DNA from: DATLSM01 sp963722965
Lineage (GTDB): Bacteria > Actinomycetota > Thermoleophilia > Solirubrobacterales > 70-9
Direction: 5' to 3'
Assembly (NCBI GenBank): GCA_963722965.1
Contig: CAVROX010000009.1
Span: forward strand, 1 to 32,204
DNA length: 32,204 nucleotides
Shown here: one piece after another, positions 31,372 to 32,204 of the stretch
Position numbering within the stretch: position 1 is the first letter of the stretch
Layout: every line of letters starts with the position of its first letter
Position numbers and translations under genes: made by a program
Notes under the pieces: generated by a model
The model's database searches: none
Seen by the model: the letters and a program-made list of their open reading frames with translations, nothing else
What the model was told of the DNA's origin: nothing

Positions 31372-32168
31372 TGTGCGGACGATTCACGGTTGCGGCCAAG
31401 GACACGAAAAAGATCGCCGACCGCTTCCAGGTCGAACTTGAGCGAGCCCTGGAGCGGGGCGGGGACGGAGGAGCACTACCACCGACCAAGGAGCGGGCAA
31501 AGCGGGCGGCCTCAGCGTTGGGCCGCTTCAACGTCGCCCCAACCCAGGAGGTGCTGACCGTTCGCTCCTCCCCCGACCCCGAGGAAGCGGCTAGGGGAGA
31601 GCGCGAGGCGCGGCTGATGCGATGGGGATTGGTGCCTCGCTGGGCCAAGGACCTGAAGGTGAGCTACCGGATGATCAATGCCAAGGCCGAGAACCTGACC
31701 AGCAGCCGCGCCTATTCTCCGTTAATCGGCAAGTTTCGGCACCGCTGCCTGATCATTGCTGACGGCTTCTATGAGTGGATGCGGGCCGAGGACCCAAAGC
31801 AACCGCGTCAGCCCTGGCGATTCACGGTTGACGGGGGTGAGCCGTTCGCCTTCGCCGGGCTATGCACCCGCAAAGAGTGGGAGCAGGAGGGCAACGGTGT
31901 CGAGGCCGGCTGGCTCTACAGCTGCACCATCATCACCACGACGCCCAACGAGATGGTCGCCAAGGTGCACGACCGGATGCCGGCGATCCTGCCCGATCCT
32001 GAAGCCGAGGCCACCTGGCTGCGCCCTGACCTGGAGCTGGAGGAGGCGGTGGCGCTGTGCGGGCCGCTGCCAGCGGCCCGGATGTCGAGTGCCCCCGCCA
32101 ACCCGAAGCTGAACAAGGTCGGCGAGGGGATCGAGGGCCCGGAGCTGTTGGTCGCCCCCACCTCCTGA
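31371..32168 (+). CDS. SRAP-domain protein (YedK/HMCES family), abasic-site DNA-protein crosslinker
   Basis: A 265-residue SOS-response-associated-peptidase-fold protein that covalently traps abasic sites in single-stranded DNA. The start is fixed by the need for Cys at position 2 after Met removal (MCGRFTV). The other key residues are visible: Asn in RMINAKAENL, Glu in ADGFYEWMR and His in KVHDRMPAIL. The ATG overlaps the previous stop (TGATG). Compared with E. coli YedK it has an insertion of about 30 charged residues after the first helix (ERGGDGGALPPTKERAK) before FNVAPTQEV. Confidence 0.94.
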   Translation: MCGRFTVAAKDTKKIADRFQVELERALERGGDGGALPPTKERAKRAASALGRFNVAPTQEVLTVRSSPDPEEAARGEREARLMRWGLVPRWAKDLKVSYRMINAKAENLTSSRAYSPLIGKFRHRCLIIADGFYEWMRAEDPKQPRQPWRFTVDGGEPFAFAGLCTRKEWEQEGNGVEAGWLYSCTIITTTPNEMVAKVHDRMPAILPDPEAEATWLRPDLELEEAVALCGPLPAARMSSAPANPKLNKVGEGIEGPELLVAPTS

Positions 32169-32175
32169 TCGCTAG

Positions 32176-32204
32176 CGCGCCCGACAGGATTCGAACCTGT
32201 GACC
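32176..32204 (-). tRNA. tRNA 3' portion, probably tRNA-Arg, cut by window end
   Basis: On the minus strand the T-arm ACAGG-TTCGAAT-CCTGT is followed by the acceptor 3' strand CGGGCGC and a discriminator G, with no encoded CCA. The acceptor would pair with a 5' strand GCGCCCG, common in bacterial tRNA-Arg, but the anticodon lies outside the window, so the identity is a guess. Confidence 0.8.

Noticed and set aside
1..32204. CRISPR array, phage module, toxin-antitoxin or other defence system
   Set aside because: No regularly spaced repeats, Cas, restriction, structural phage or toxin-antitoxin motifs were found on either strand.

Overview
This is GC-rich bacterial DNA with frequent GTG starts. 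It reads as a member of the class Thermoleophilia (Actinobacteriota, Solirubrobacterales-like). The grounds are the actinobacterial order pdxS-pdxT-yebC-ruvC-ruvA-ruvB-secDF-relA, here with recJ inserted before relA, and several lineage-type hypothetical membrane proteins. This is inference from gene content and order; no marker search was possible.

Layout. 1-1193: a complete IS630-type insertion sequence with 23-bp perfect ends, transposase frameshifted. 1190-1955: a frameshifted secreted protein gene whose stop codon lies in the IS target site. 2147-2987: a frameshifted tandem universal stress protein gene ending in a strong hairpin. 3057-5296: a frameshifted MMPL/RND exporter gene. 5299-7254 (minus): three genes for two membrane proteins and a small metal-site protein. 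7313-10765: an RpiR/SIS regulator, then overlapping pdxS-pdxT-aminopeptidase. 10766-11200 (minus): a small membrane protein. 11226-22799: yebC, ruvC-ruvA-ruvB, a zinc-ribbon protein, a one-piece SecDF, a small membrane protein, recJ, and a bifunctional (p)ppGpp synthetase/hydrolase. 22801-23778 (minus): a lipid-kinase-like gene. 23779-24908: no intact gene, but remnants of a tyrosine recombinase and of another protein. 24909-27783 (minus): HIT protein, phosphomannomutase and MBL-fold hydrolase, each overlapping the next by 4 bases. 27876-28034: a SAM-I riboswitch with antiterminator and terminator. 28060-29566: a threonine-synthase-like PLP enzyme overlapping a MoaD/ThiS-like sulfur carrier, both with single-base frameshifts. 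29675-31371: CDP-glucose pathway genes. 31371-32168: an SRAP/HMCES-type protein. 32176-32204: the 3' end of a tRNA, probably Arg.

Most interesting is the SAM riboswitch driving a ThrC-like enzyme plus a sulfur-carrier protein ending in Gly-Gly. A switch that shuts off when SAM is plentiful makes little sense for threonine synthesis but fits methionine synthesis. I propose a protein-thiocarboxylate-dependent homocysteine synthase acting on O-phosphohomoserine, analogous to CysM/CysO in cysteine synthesis.

Quality caveat: frameshifts cluster in the first 5.3 kb and at 28.9-29.35 kb, while the genes between 5.3 and 28.9 kb read through cleanly. Protein-level conservation survives across the shifts, and some of them sit at short same-base runs. 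Much of the apparent gene decay may therefore be consensus error. The window begins on an IS end and stops inside a tRNA, as expected of an assembled contig broken at repeats.
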